Below are positions 6,815-14,101 of a DNA stretch of 14,186 nt, piece after piece. Made by a program: the position numbers and the translations under genes. The stretch comes from Deltaproteobacteria bacterium (GTDB lineage Bacteria; Desulfobacterota; Desulfobacteria; Desulfobacterales; UBA11574). The notes below the pieces were generated by a model, which was given only the letters and a program-made list of their open reading frames with translations, was not told the DNA's origin and made no database searches. Each line of letters opens with the position of its first letter. Position 1 is the stretch's first letter. The stretch covers positions 1-14,186 of the forward strand of contig JAFCZV010000012.1 of assembly GCA_019314155.1 (NCBI GenBank), in the 5' to 3' direction.

Positions 6815-7740
6815 TGATTTCATCTTCTCTGAAAAATCAAATCCGCTCCTTTATCAATGCCCTTTCCTCTGAAAAGGGGTATTCTGCAAATACATGTCGC
6901 GCTTATTCGCACGACCTATATGAGTTTGCATCCTTTATTTGTGAAAGCCGCTTTTCAAAAAAGAAGAATGCCGATACATTTGGGCCCCATCAGGTCGACA
7001 GCCTGATGATAAGAGGGTATCTGGGGTTTTTGCACAAGAAGAATAAAAAGGTTACCATCGCAAGAAAACTCTCGGCGGTTCGTTCGTTTTTCAGATACCT
7101 TGTCAAACATGGGGTTATACTGGACAACCCTCTGGATCTGGTTTTGACGCCGAAACAGAAAAAAACGATACCGGTGTACCTTCCTGTGGATGATATTTTC
7201 AGGCTGCTCGATTCAATAAAGACCGATACGCTGGCGGGCACGAGGAGTCTTGCCATTTTTGAAACACTCTACTCGACCGGGATACGTATTTCCGAACTGA
7301 CCGGCCTGAATGTCTATGATGTGGATTTTGAAAAGTGTTTAATCCGTGTCCTCGGAAAAGGTAACCAGGAGCGGATTGTGCCTGTGGGAAAGAAGGCTGT
7401 AAATGCTATTGGCGATTATAGAAAGCGATTACACCTGGAAAAGGGCATCGGGACCGAAGAAAATTCGCCGCTCTTTTTAAACAAGGACAACGGGCGTCTT
7501 ACCACCCGGTCCATCGCCCGAATTCTTGATAAAATATCGAAAGAATGCGGCCTTTTGATACCGGTTTCGCCCCATGCCCTGCGTCATACATTTGCCACCC
7601 ACATGCTCGATGCCGGGGCGGATTTGAGGGTTGTTCAGGAACTTTTGGGTCACAAAAGCCTTTCCACGACACAGAGGTATACACACGTGAGTATCGACAG
7701 GTTGATGGAGACGTATGACAAGGCGCATCCAAGACGATAA
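6814..7740 (+). CDS. xerC: Tyrosine recombinase XerC
   Basis: Tyrosine recombinases of this group resolve chromosome dimers at dif sites with FtsK and usually a XerD partner. The 308 residues are typical length. An N-terminal SAM-like DNA-binding domain (about 1-110, with KGYSANTCRAYSHDL) precedes the catalytic domain. All expected catalytic residues are visible: Arg158 (STGIRISEL), Lys182 (GKGNQERIVP), His254 and Arg257 (SPHALRHTFATHML), His280 (ELLGHKSL) and nucleophile Tyr289 (TTQRYTHV). I chose ATG 6814 in TTGATG; a TTG three bases earlier would add one residue. Placement directly before hslV-hslU matches the conserved xerC/codV-hslVU order, which favours the XerC label over a mobile-element integrase. 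Confidence 0.92.
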   Translation: MISSSLKNQIRSFINALSSEKGYSANTCRAYSHDLYEFASFICESRFSKKKNADTFGPHQVDSLMIRGYLGFLHKKNKKVTIARKLSAVRSFFRYLVKHGVILDNPLDLVLTPKQKKTIPVYLPVDDIFRLLDSIKTDTLAGTRSLAIFETLYSTGIRISELTGLNVYDVDFEKCLIRVLGKGNQERIVPVGKKAVNAIGDYRKRLHLEKGIGTEENSPLFLNKDNGRLTTRSIARILDKISKECGLLIPVSPHALRHTFATHMLDAGADLRVVQELLGHKSLSTTQRYTHVSIDRLMETYDKAHPRR

Positions 7741-7756
7741 GGAAGATAGGAAAACG

Positions 7757-8287
7757 ATGAAATTCCATGGTACAACAATTCTTGCTGTCAGACACAAGGG
7801 CAACGTCGCTGTGGGCGGTGACGGCCAGGTTACATTGAATAATATCATCATAAAGCATAAAGCAAAAAAAGTCAGGAGAATTTATAACGACAAGATCATC
7901 GTCGGGTTTGCCGGTGCTACTGCCGATGCTTTGAACCTGTCAGAACGCCTGGAGAAAAAACTCGAGCGTTATAATGGTAATCTGACACGCAGTGCCGTTG
8001 AACTGGCCCGAGACTGGCGAACCGACAAGTATTTGAGACGTCTGGAAGCAATCATGATTGCCGTGGATGAAAAAAACATGTTTGTTATCTCAGGAAACGG
8101 GGATGTAATCGAACCTGACGAGGGTGTCATGGGCATTGGATCCGGAGGCGCCGGCGCCCAGGCGGCGGCAACAGCCCTGATAAAACATGCTGATATGGAT
8201 GCCGCGGACATTGTGAAAGAAGCAATGAAAATCGCCGGATCCATATGCGTATTCACCAATGATGCGATCACCATTGAAGAATTGTAA
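7757..8287 (+). CDS. hslV: ATP-dependent protease subunit HslV
   Basis: HslV is the proteolytic dodecamer of the HslUV (ClpQY) protease, a relative of proteasome beta subunits. This version has 176 residues. It begins MKFHG-TTILAVRHKG, so the catalytic threonine would be Thr6 after loss of a five-residue leader, as I recall for Thermotoga HslV, rather than Thr2 as in E. coli. Asp22 (GGDGQ) and Lys38 correspond to mature positions 17 and 33 of the active site. ISGNGDVIEPDEGVMGIGSGG and the C-terminal AITIEEL are family-typical. ATG 7757 is preceded by AGG (7748-7750) within GGAAGATAGG. An upstream in-frame start at 7715 would lie inside xerC and is unlikely. Confidence 0.96.
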   Translation: MKFHGTTILAVRHKGNVAVGGDGQVTLNNIIIKHKAKKVRRIYNDKIIVGFAGATADALNLSERLEKKLERYNGNLTRSAVELARDWRTDKYLRRLEAIMIAVDEKNMFVISGNGDVIEPDEGVMGIGSGGAGAQAAATALIKHADMDAADIVKEAMKIAGSICVFTNDAITIEEL

Positions 8288-8333
8288 CCTGAATCTTGCA
8301 CATGAAAGCCTTTGGTTCGTGGAAAATTCAGGT
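8287..8333. repeat. Inverted repeat in the hslV-hslU spacer
   Basis: ACCTGAAT (8287-8294) and ATTCAGGT (8326-8333) are perfect 8-bp inverted copies. Inside them CAC-AT-GAA and TTC-GTG add a second short helix with an AT bulge, so the RNA can fold into an extended two-part hairpin beginning at the hslV stop codon. No T-run follows. It may be a processing or stability element that sets different HslV and HslU levels. Confidence 0.45.
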
Positions 8334-8366
8334 GTAAACACTCACCGATAAACGAAATTAAAAAAA

Positions 8367-9740
8367 ATGAGCAATCTAAAACCAATCGAAATTGTTAAAG
8401 AACTTGATAAGTACATTATTGGCCAGCACAAAGCAAAGCGATCTGTTGCCATTGCTTTAAGAAACCGGTGGCGCAGACAGCAGGTCGAAGCAGATCTCCG
8501 TGATGAGATCGCACCCAAAAATATCATACTTATCGGCCCCACAGGGGTGGGAAAAACCGAGATCGCCAGAAGACTTTCGAATCTTACGGATTCGCCGTTC
8601 AATAAGGTGGAGGCCTCCAAGTTTACGGAGGTCGGCTACGTGGGGCGGGATGTTGAGTCTATGATAAGGGATTTGCTCGAGGTTACGGTAAATATGCTTA
8701 AATCCAGAGAGCAGGAGGCCGTCAAGAAAAAAGCGCAGCAAATCGCCGAAGAGAGAATGCTCGACCTTCTTCTGCCAAAATCCGGAACGCAGACGGATCG
8801 GAGCGCCGGAGATGAAAAAGAGACACAGCCTGAACAATTAGCATACAACGGCGACGCGTCTTCTTCCACAAGGGAAAAGCTTCGAAAAATGCTTCGTGAC
8901 GGGAAGCTCGATAACCGGTATGTAGACCTTGACGTTTCAGAACGGACCATGCCGGTTGTGGAAATTTTTTCCAACGTCGGCATGGAAGAGATGGGCTTTA
9001 ACTTTAAAGACATGATGGGGAGTCTTCTGCCCAAAAGTACAAAACGACGGAAAGTAAAAGTGGGTGAAGCGCTTGAAATGCTGGCTGCCGAAGAAGCTCA
9101 GAACCTCGTGGATATGGACAAAGTGGTAAAAGAAGCCGTTAAAAAAGTCGAACAGTCAGGGATAATATTCCTCGACGAGATTGACAAGATTGCCGGTAAA
9201 AACGGCACCCAGGGGCCTGACGTATCCAGAGAAGGCGTTCAGAGAGATCTCCTTCCCATTGTTGAAGGGAGTACGGTTACGACAAAATACGGTCCGGTCA
9301 AGACGGATAATATTCTATTTATCGCCGCCGGTGCCTTTCACACTGTCAAACCCTCGGATTTGATCCCGGAGCTGCAAGGCCGCTTTCCCATTCGGGTTGA
9401 ATTGGATGCCCTCGGCCGGAAAGAGTTTGTAAGAATACTGACCGAACCGAAAAATGCGCTTCTTCTTCAATATATGGCATTGTTAAAGACCGAAGGTGTT
9501 GATGTGGTTTTTGAGGATGAAGCTGTTGAAGAAATAGCGATGATTGCTGAAGAGGTTAACAACCTGACCGAAAACATCGGGGCAAGGAGGCTCCATACGG
9601 TCATGGAATGTTTGCTGGAGGACATTCTTTTTGATGCGCCGGACATGGATGAAAAGCGCGTCGTTATTGACAAAAAGTATGTGGAAGACAAACTAAAGGA
9701 TATCAAAGAAGACGAGGACTTAAGCCGGTATATCTTGTAA
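8367..9740 (+). CDS. hslU: ATP-dependent protease ATPase subunit HslU
   Basis: HslU is the AAA+ hexameric unfoldase that feeds substrates to HslV. The 457 residues are full length. Walker A is GPTGVGKT (57-64), the pore motif is GYVGRD (90-95), and the intermediate I-domain spans roughly 110-240 with a variable, polar insert. Walker B is IIFLDEID (266-273), followed by the HslU signature SREGVQRDLLPIVEG (287-301). A sensor 2 arginine lies in NIGARRLH, and the C-terminus is SRYIL, which inserts into HslV to activate it. The ATG at 8367 has no strong Shine-Dalgarno sequence, and 79 bp separate it from hslV, longer than usual for this pair. Confidence 0.97.
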   Translation: MSNLKPIEIVKELDKYIIGQHKAKRSVAIALRNRWRRQQVEADLRDEIAPKNIILIGPTGVGKTEIARRLSNLTDSPFNKVEASKFTEVGYVGRDVESMIRDLLEVTVNMLKSREQEAVKKKAQQIAEERMLDLLLPKSGTQTDRSAGDEKETQPEQLAYNGDASSSTREKLRKMLRDGKLDNRYVDLDVSERTMPVVEIFSNVGMEEMGFNFKDMMGSLLPKSTKRRKVKVGEALEMLAAEEAQNLVDMDKVVKEAVKKVEQSGIIFLDEIDKIAGKNGTQGPDVSREGVQRDLLPIVEGSTVTTKYGPVKTDNILFIAAGAFHTVKPSDLIPELQGRFPIRVELDALGRKEFVRILTEPKNALLLQYMALLKTEGVDVVFEDEAVEEIAMIAEEVNNLTENIGARRLHTVMECLLEDILFDAPDMDEKRVVIDKKYVEDKLKDIKEDEDLSRYIL

Positions 9741-9819
9741 CTCATGTTTTGTACCCTATCAATCCAATGGGATATCGGTGGGTTTTTCAGTCGATTAGGT
9801 TGAGAGCTAAGGTATTAAA

Positions 9820-11001
9820 ATGAAAAAAGATATCATGACCCGGGCAGATGAGGTTATCGCTAAAACCTACAAAAGATTTCCAATCGTAATCATCAAGGGC
9901 AAAGGGTGTAATCTCTGGGATACAAAAGGAAAACAATATACGGATTTTGTTTCCGGAATTGCGGTTTGCAACCTGGGCCATGCACATCCGAGAGTTTCCA
10001 AGGCGCTTGCAAAGCAAGCGGATACCCTTTTGCATGTGTCGAACCTTTACTATACGGAGCCCCAGGTACAGCTGGCATCATGGCTTACACAAAATAGTTT
10101 TGCCGACCGGGTTTTCTTCTGCAACAGCGGTGCTGAAGCCAATGAGGCGGCCATAAAGCTTGTCCGAAAGTATTTCAAAGAAAAGGGTGAAAGCGAACGC
10201 TTCAGAATCGTCACCATGGAGCGGTCTTTTCATGGACGGACCATGGCCACACTCTCTGCAACCGGACAGGATAAGATAAAAAAAGGATTCGAACCCGTTC
10301 TTGAGGGATTCGACCATGTACCGTTCAATGACATAGATGCCTTGCATAACAAAATCGGTCCGCATACGTGTGCTGTTTTGATAGAGCCGATCCAGGGTGA
10401 AGGCGGGGTGCGCTGTCCTGATGATGGGTATCTCAAGGCTGTCAGGCGGGTATGCGACGAAACAGGTGTTCTTTTAATTTTTGATGAAATACAGACCGGA
10501 ATGGGACGCACAGGCAAGCTTTTTGCCTATGAACATTTCGGGATTGAACCGGATATAATGACATTGGCGAAAGCCCTTGCCAATGGATTGCCCATAGGCG
10601 CCATGCTTGCCAAAGAAGACGTGGCGGATGCGTTCGGACCGGGCGCCCATGCGTCGACATTCGGCGGCACGCCCATTATCACCGCTGCTTCACTTGAAGT
10701 GGTTAAAGTGCTTTCAGAAGAAAATATCATAGAGCATTGCTCAAACGTCGGCGCCTATTTTGAAGAACGGCTTTTATGGCTGAAAAAAAGGCATGAGTCG
10801 ATTGTGGATGTTCGTGGCAAAGGCCTGCTTGTAGGGATGAAGCTCGAAATAGAAGGGGCGCCCATCGTCGATGCATGCATGGAGAAAGGGTTCCTGATAA
10901 ACTGTATCCAAGAGAATATCTTACGCTTTATTCCGCCGCTTACAATTGAAAAAAACGATATAGACGCGCTCGTGGCATGCCTGGATGAGATTTTGGATTG
11001 A
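9820..11001 (+). CDS. argD: Acetylornithine aminotransferase
   Basis: ArgD transfers an amino group from glutamate to N-acetylglutamate semialdehyde, giving N-acetylornithine in arginine synthesis. Many homologues also serve lysine synthesis as succinyldiaminopimelate aminotransferase. The 393-residue class III PLP aminotransferase shows FCNSGAEANEAA (100-111), SFHGRT (136-141), IEPIQGEGGV (188-197), FDEIQTGMGRTG (221-232) and the PLP-binding Lys251 in MTLAKALANGLPIGA. AAGG (9809-9812) lies 7 nt before ATG 9820. It follows hslU by 79 bp with no argB between, unlike the order I remember from relatives. Confidence 0.95.
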   Translation: MKKDIMTRADEVIAKTYKRFPIVIIKGKGCNLWDTKGKQYTDFVSGIAVCNLGHAHPRVSKALAKQADTLLHVSNLYYTEPQVQLASWLTQNSFADRVFFCNSGAEANEAAIKLVRKYFKEKGESERFRIVTMERSFHGRTMATLSATGQDKIKKGFEPVLEGFDHVPFNDIDALHNKIGPHTCAVLIEPIQGEGGVRCPDDGYLKAVRRVCDETGVLLIFDEIQTGMGRTGKLFAYEHFGIEPDIMTLAKALANGLPIGAMLAKEDVADAFGPGAHASTFGGTPIITAASLEVVKVLSEENIIEHCSNVGAYFEERLLWLKKRHESIVDVRGKGLLVGMKLEIEGAPIVDACMEKGFLINCIQENILRFIPPLTIEKNDIDALVACLDEILD

Positions 11002-11037
11002 AGATCTTCAATAAAATTGCTCGATGTTGCTCACAAA

Positions 11038-11065
11038 AGACTTTTTACGAAGCCATCAGGGTTAA
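11038..11065 (+). repeat. Intergenic repeat element, copy 1 (upstream of argH)
   Basis: A 28-nt segment beginning AGACTTTTTACGA and containing CCATCA and GTTAA. It matches the segment at 12761-12788 at 22 of 28 positions without gaps. GACTT...AAGCC is close to an inverted pair. It lies in the 122-bp argD-argH spacer, 58 bp before the argH ATG. Confidence 0.5.
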
Positions 11066-11123
11066 ACCATAAAATCTGAATAAAATGTAAAAGTTCTCTG
11101 TGTGTGTCTTAAAAGAGGTGTCT

Positions 11124-12515
11124 ATGTCTGAAAAACTCTGGACCGGGAGATTTACTGAAAAAACAGATAGACTTGTTGAAGAGTTTACGTCTTCCATCGA
11201 TATAGATAAACGTCTTTATTCTTACGATATTGAAGGGAGTATTGCCCACTGCCGCATGCTTGCAAAGACGTCTATTATTTCCGAAAAGGACGCCACAACG
11301 TTGATCGAAGGGCTTGGTTTGATAAAAAGGGAGATCGACCGGGGAGAGTTCCAATTTGACAACAGCCTGGAGGATATCCATATGCATATTGAGACCCGGC
11401 TCATGGAAAAAGTCGGGAAAGTTTCCCAGAAACTCCATACCGCAAGGAGCCGAAATGATCAGGTGGCTCTGGATGTGAGGATGTATCTGAGGGATGAGAC
11501 TTCAAATACCGTAAAGCGACTGGTTATGCTCCAAAAGGTTTTGGTGGATCTTGCTAAAATCAACATCGATGTTGTCCTGCCCGGCTACACGCACTTGCAG
11601 CGGGCGCAGCCGGTTCTTTTATCCCATTATTTTATGGCGTATTATGAAATGTTTTCAAGGGATGTCGAAAGGTTCGATGACTGTTTAAAACGGATAAACG
11701 TGATGCCGCTGGGGAGTGCAGCCCTTGCCGGAACCACCTATCCCATAGACCGGGCGTATACGGCGAATCTTCTCGATTTTCCAAAAATATCGTCCAACAG
11801 CATCGATGCCGTGTCAGATAGAGATTTTATCATTGAATTTATATCGGCTGCAAGCATCTGCATGGTTCATTTAAGTCGAATGTCGGAAGAGCTTATTTTA
11901 TGGTCTTCATCGGAATTCGGTTTTATTGAACTTCCAGATTCTTTTGCCACCGGCAGCAGCATCATGCCCCAGAAGAAGAATCCCGATGTGCCGGAACTGG
12001 TTCGCGGTAAAACAGGACGCGTTTTTGGAGATCTGGTTTCCATGTTGACGATTATGAAATCTTTGCCCTTGTCGTATAACCGGGACATGCAGGAAGATAA
12101 ACCCGTCTTGTTCGGAACTGTGGACATTTTAAAGCAATGTATCGAGATTTATATAAAAATGTTTCCGAAATTGAAGATTAACACGGAAGCAATGAACACG
12201 GCGGCAACCCGGGGGTTTTTGAATGCAACAGATATGGCGGACTATCTCGTAAGCACCGGCATGCCGTTCCGCCAGGCCCATGGTTGTGTCGGTGAGGCGG
12301 TTGCGTATGCCTTGAATAAAAAAAAGGAACTTCATGAACTGACCCTTGAAGAATTACAATCCTTTTCATCCCGTATTAAAAAAGACGTATTCAAAATCTT
12401 AACCACGGATCAGATGATAAACCGGAGAAAATCCCTGGGAGGGACGGCGTTAGAAAACGTAAGGGCTGCCATAAAGAAGGCGGAAGAAGAGCTTGCTTCA
12501 AAAATAAAAGATTGA
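11124..12515 (+). CDS. argH: Argininosuccinate lyase
   Basis: ArgH splits argininosuccinate into arginine and fumarate, the last step of arginine synthesis. The 463 residues equal the usual length. Characteristic motifs are WTGRF near the start, HTARSRNDQV (105-114), GYTHLQRAQP with the catalytic-region His157, and the fumarase-superfamily signature GSSIMPQKKNPD (277-288) carrying the mobile-loop serines. The start is ATG 11124, behind a strong GAGGTG (11115-11120). An in-frame GTG at 11100 would swallow this site and adds eight residues before the usual MSEKLWTGRF. No argG or argF is adjacent. Confidence 0.97.
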   Translation: MSEKLWTGRFTEKTDRLVEEFTSSIDIDKRLYSYDIEGSIAHCRMLAKTSIISEKDATTLIEGLGLIKREIDRGEFQFDNSLEDIHMHIETRLMEKVGKVSQKLHTARSRNDQVALDVRMYLRDETSNTVKRLVMLQKVLVDLAKINIDVVLPGYTHLQRAQPVLLSHYFMAYYEMFSRDVERFDDCLKRINVMPLGSAALAGTTYPIDRAYTANLLDFPKISSNSIDAVSDRDFIIEFISAASICMVHLSRMSEELILWSSSEFGFIELPDSFATGSSIMPQKKNPDVPELVRGKTGRVFGDLVSMLTIMKSLPLSYNRDMQEDKPVLFGTVDILKQCIEIYIKMFPKLKINTEAMNTAATRGFLNATDMADYLVSTGMPFRQAHGCVGEAVAYALNKKKELHELTLEELQSFSSRIKKDVFKILTTDQMINRRKSLGGTALENVRAAIKKAEEELASKIKD

Positions 12516-12540
12516 TGATTTTTATGGGTTTATTTTAGCG

Positions 12541-12735
12541 GTGATGACCAAGATGTTTAAAAAAAGTCTTATTTTGACATGTTCTGTTGTTGTTCTACTG
12601 GCCCTTTTTCTTTCGGGGTGCGGCAAGAAGGGGCCGCCCAGACCGCCTGTAAAAGAAACTGTTGATCAAAATATTAAAGGGCATAGTTCTGTAAAAAGTA
12701 AAAAGTTAAACGTGAAAAGCATATATGTTGAGTAA
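12541..12735 (+). CDS. Small lipoprotein, LptM/YifL-like
   Basis: A roughly 60-residue lipoprotein. A basic start and hydrophobic helix (SLILTCSVVVLLALFL) lead to lipobox LSGC, then the hallmark CGKKGPPRPP that resembles the CGQKGPLYLP of E. coli LptM (YifL). The rest is polar and probably disordered. LptM helps mature the LptDE lipopolysaccharide translocon in E. coli; whether this homologue does so is inference. In E. coli the gene lies next to dapF, and here it precedes lysA, another lysine-pathway gene. The start is uncertain: GTG 12541, ATG 12544 or ATG 12553 all fit, and no clear ribosome binding site decides it. Confidence 0.78.
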   Translation: MMTKMFKKSLILTCSVVVLLALFLSGCGKKGPPRPPVKETVDQNIKGHSSVKSKKLNVKSIYVE

Positions 12736-12760
12736 TATTGCCTCTTAATGTGGTAAATGT

Positions 12761-12788
12761 AGTCGTTTTACGACACCATCAATGTTAA
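12761..12788 (+). repeat. Intergenic repeat element, copy 2 (upstream of lysA)
   Basis: The counterpart of 11038-11065, with shared blocks TTTTACGA, CCATCA and GTTAA. This copy has a perfect 5-bp hairpin, GTCGT-TTT-ACGAC (12762-12774). It lies in the lipoprotein-lysA spacer, 18 bp before the lysA ATG and just upstream of its ribosome binding site. Confidence 0.5.
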
Positions 12789-12806
12789 TAAACAAAAAGG
12801 GATTTT

Positions 12807-14063
12807 ATGCATCATTTTGCCTATCGCAACAACGAGTTGTATTGTGAAGATGTTCCAATCCGGACCATTGCCGAAAATGTCGGGACGCCGTTTTACTTAT
12901 ACAGTCATGCGACGCTAAAGCGCCATTTTTTAATTTTTAATGAGGCCTTTGAAGGTCTGGATAGACTCATATGCTATTCGGCAAAGGCCAATACGAATCA
13001 GGCGATTTTGAAGCTGTTTGAAACCCTTGGCAGCGGACTCGATATTGTTTCAGGGGGAGAACTGTATCGCGGGTTAAAGGCTGGTTTTTCTCCTGACAGG
13101 ATCGTCTATTCAGGTGTGGGAAAGCGAATAGATGAGATCGACTATGCCCTTGAAGCTGGGATACTGATGTTCAATGTAGAATCTCTTGAAGAACTCCATC
13201 TCATAAATGAAAGGGCGGGCCTTTTAAACCAAAAAGCACCTGTGGCCATTCGGGTGAACCCTGACGTCGATCCCAAAACACATTCGTATATTTCAACCGG
13301 CCTGGAAAAAAACAAGTTCGGCATCGATACGGAGACTGCCATTGAAGGGTATAAAGTTGCAAGCAGACTCGACAATATCGAAGTGGTGGGTATCGACTGT
13401 CATATCGGGTCACAGATAACCGAAGCAAAACCTTTTATTGAAGCACTGGAAAGCATAAAACGCTTGATCGATGAACTGCGCCATATGAGAATCGAAATCA
13501 GATATCTGGATATGGGTGGCGGTCTCGGAATAACCTATGACGATGAGTCACCCCCCCATCCCCGTGAATATGCCCGGGCGATCGTCGACTCCCTTAAAGG
13601 CGTCCATCTAAAACTTATCTTAGAACCCGGCAGGGTTATCGTCGGAAATGCCGGAATACTGGTGACCCAGGTTCTTTTCAGGAAATCGGGTCGAGTCAAA
13701 GAGTTTGTGGTTGCCGATGCCGGAATGAACGATCTGATGCGCCCCACATTGTACAAAGCTTTTCATGCCATTGAACCGGTTGTGCGCGCTGAAGACGACC
13801 CGATAACGGCAGATATCGTGGGCCCCATTTGCGAGAGCGGGGATTTTCTGGCCCTGGACCGCAAGATTCAAAATGTAAAAAAAGGCGATCTTCTTGCGGT
13901 AATGAGTGCCGGGGCCTATGGATTTGCCATGAGTTCCAATTACTGCTCCAGGCCAAGGGTGGCCGAAGTCATGGTAAAGGATGACAGTTTTCATGTGGTT
14001 AGGAATCGCGAGAGTTACCAGGATCTGGTTGTCTGCGAATCGATCCCACCGTTCTTTGAGTGA
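12807..14063 (+). CDS. lysA: Diaminopimelate decarboxylase
   Basis: LysA converts meso-diaminopimelate to lysine, the last step of lysine synthesis. It is a 418-residue fold type III PLP enzyme with a TIM barrel followed by a beta domain. The PLP lysine is Lys60 in CYSAKANTN, with His199 in HIGSQ, the glycine loop GGGLGI (237-242) and phosphate-binding EPGR (273-276). Cys342 lies in CESGDFLA, the catalytic cysteine contributed by the partner subunit, and AGAYGFAMSSNYCSRPR is also typical. ATG 12807 follows AAAAGGGA closely. Its TGA is also the first base triplet of a direct repeat that continues downstream. No dapF or dapA start is visible before the window ends. Confidence 0.97.
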   Translation: MHHFAYRNNELYCEDVPIRTIAENVGTPFYLYSHATLKRHFLIFNEAFEGLDRLICYSAKANTNQAILKLFETLGSGLDIVSGGELYRGLKAGFSPDRIVYSGVGKRIDEIDYALEAGILMFNVESLEELHLINERAGLLNQKAPVAIRVNPDVDPKTHSYISTGLEKNKFGIDTETAIEGYKVASRLDNIEVVGIDCHIGSQITEAKPFIEALESIKRLIDELRHMRIEIRYLDMGGGLGITYDDESPPHPREYARAIVDSLKGVHLKLILEPGRVIVGNAGILVTQVLFRKSGRVKEFVVADAGMNDLMRPTLYKAFHAIEPVVRAEDDPITADIVGPICESGDFLALDRKIQNVKKGDLLAVMSAGAYGFAMSSNYCSRPRVAEVMVKDDSFHVVRNRESYQDLVVCESIPPFFE

Positions 14064-14101
14064 GCTAAAACTTGAAAGTGCCTAAAATGAGCTAAAGTTG
14101 A
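14061..14101 (+). repeat. Direct repeat at the lysA stop codon
   Basis: TGAGCTAAAACTTGA (14061-14075) and TGAGCTAAAGTTGA (14088-14101) share TGAGCTAAA exactly and, with one added A and one C/G change, most of the rest. The start-to-start spacing is 27 bp. The first copy begins with the lysA stop codon. Confidence 0.6.

Noticed and set aside
6814..7740. Possible mobile-element integrase
   Set aside because: Length, all catalytic residues and the position directly before hslVU fit chromosomal XerC; no att repeats, tRNA or phage genes are nearby.
9753..9787. Terminator-like sequence after hslU (ACCC/GGGT with TATC/GATA and T5)
   Set aside because: The stem is broken by a five-base bulge and is short; I could not support it as a real terminator.
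13551..13557. Run of seven C in lysA as a phase-variation tract
   Set aside because: Short run in a housekeeping gene with an intact frame; nothing suggests switching.
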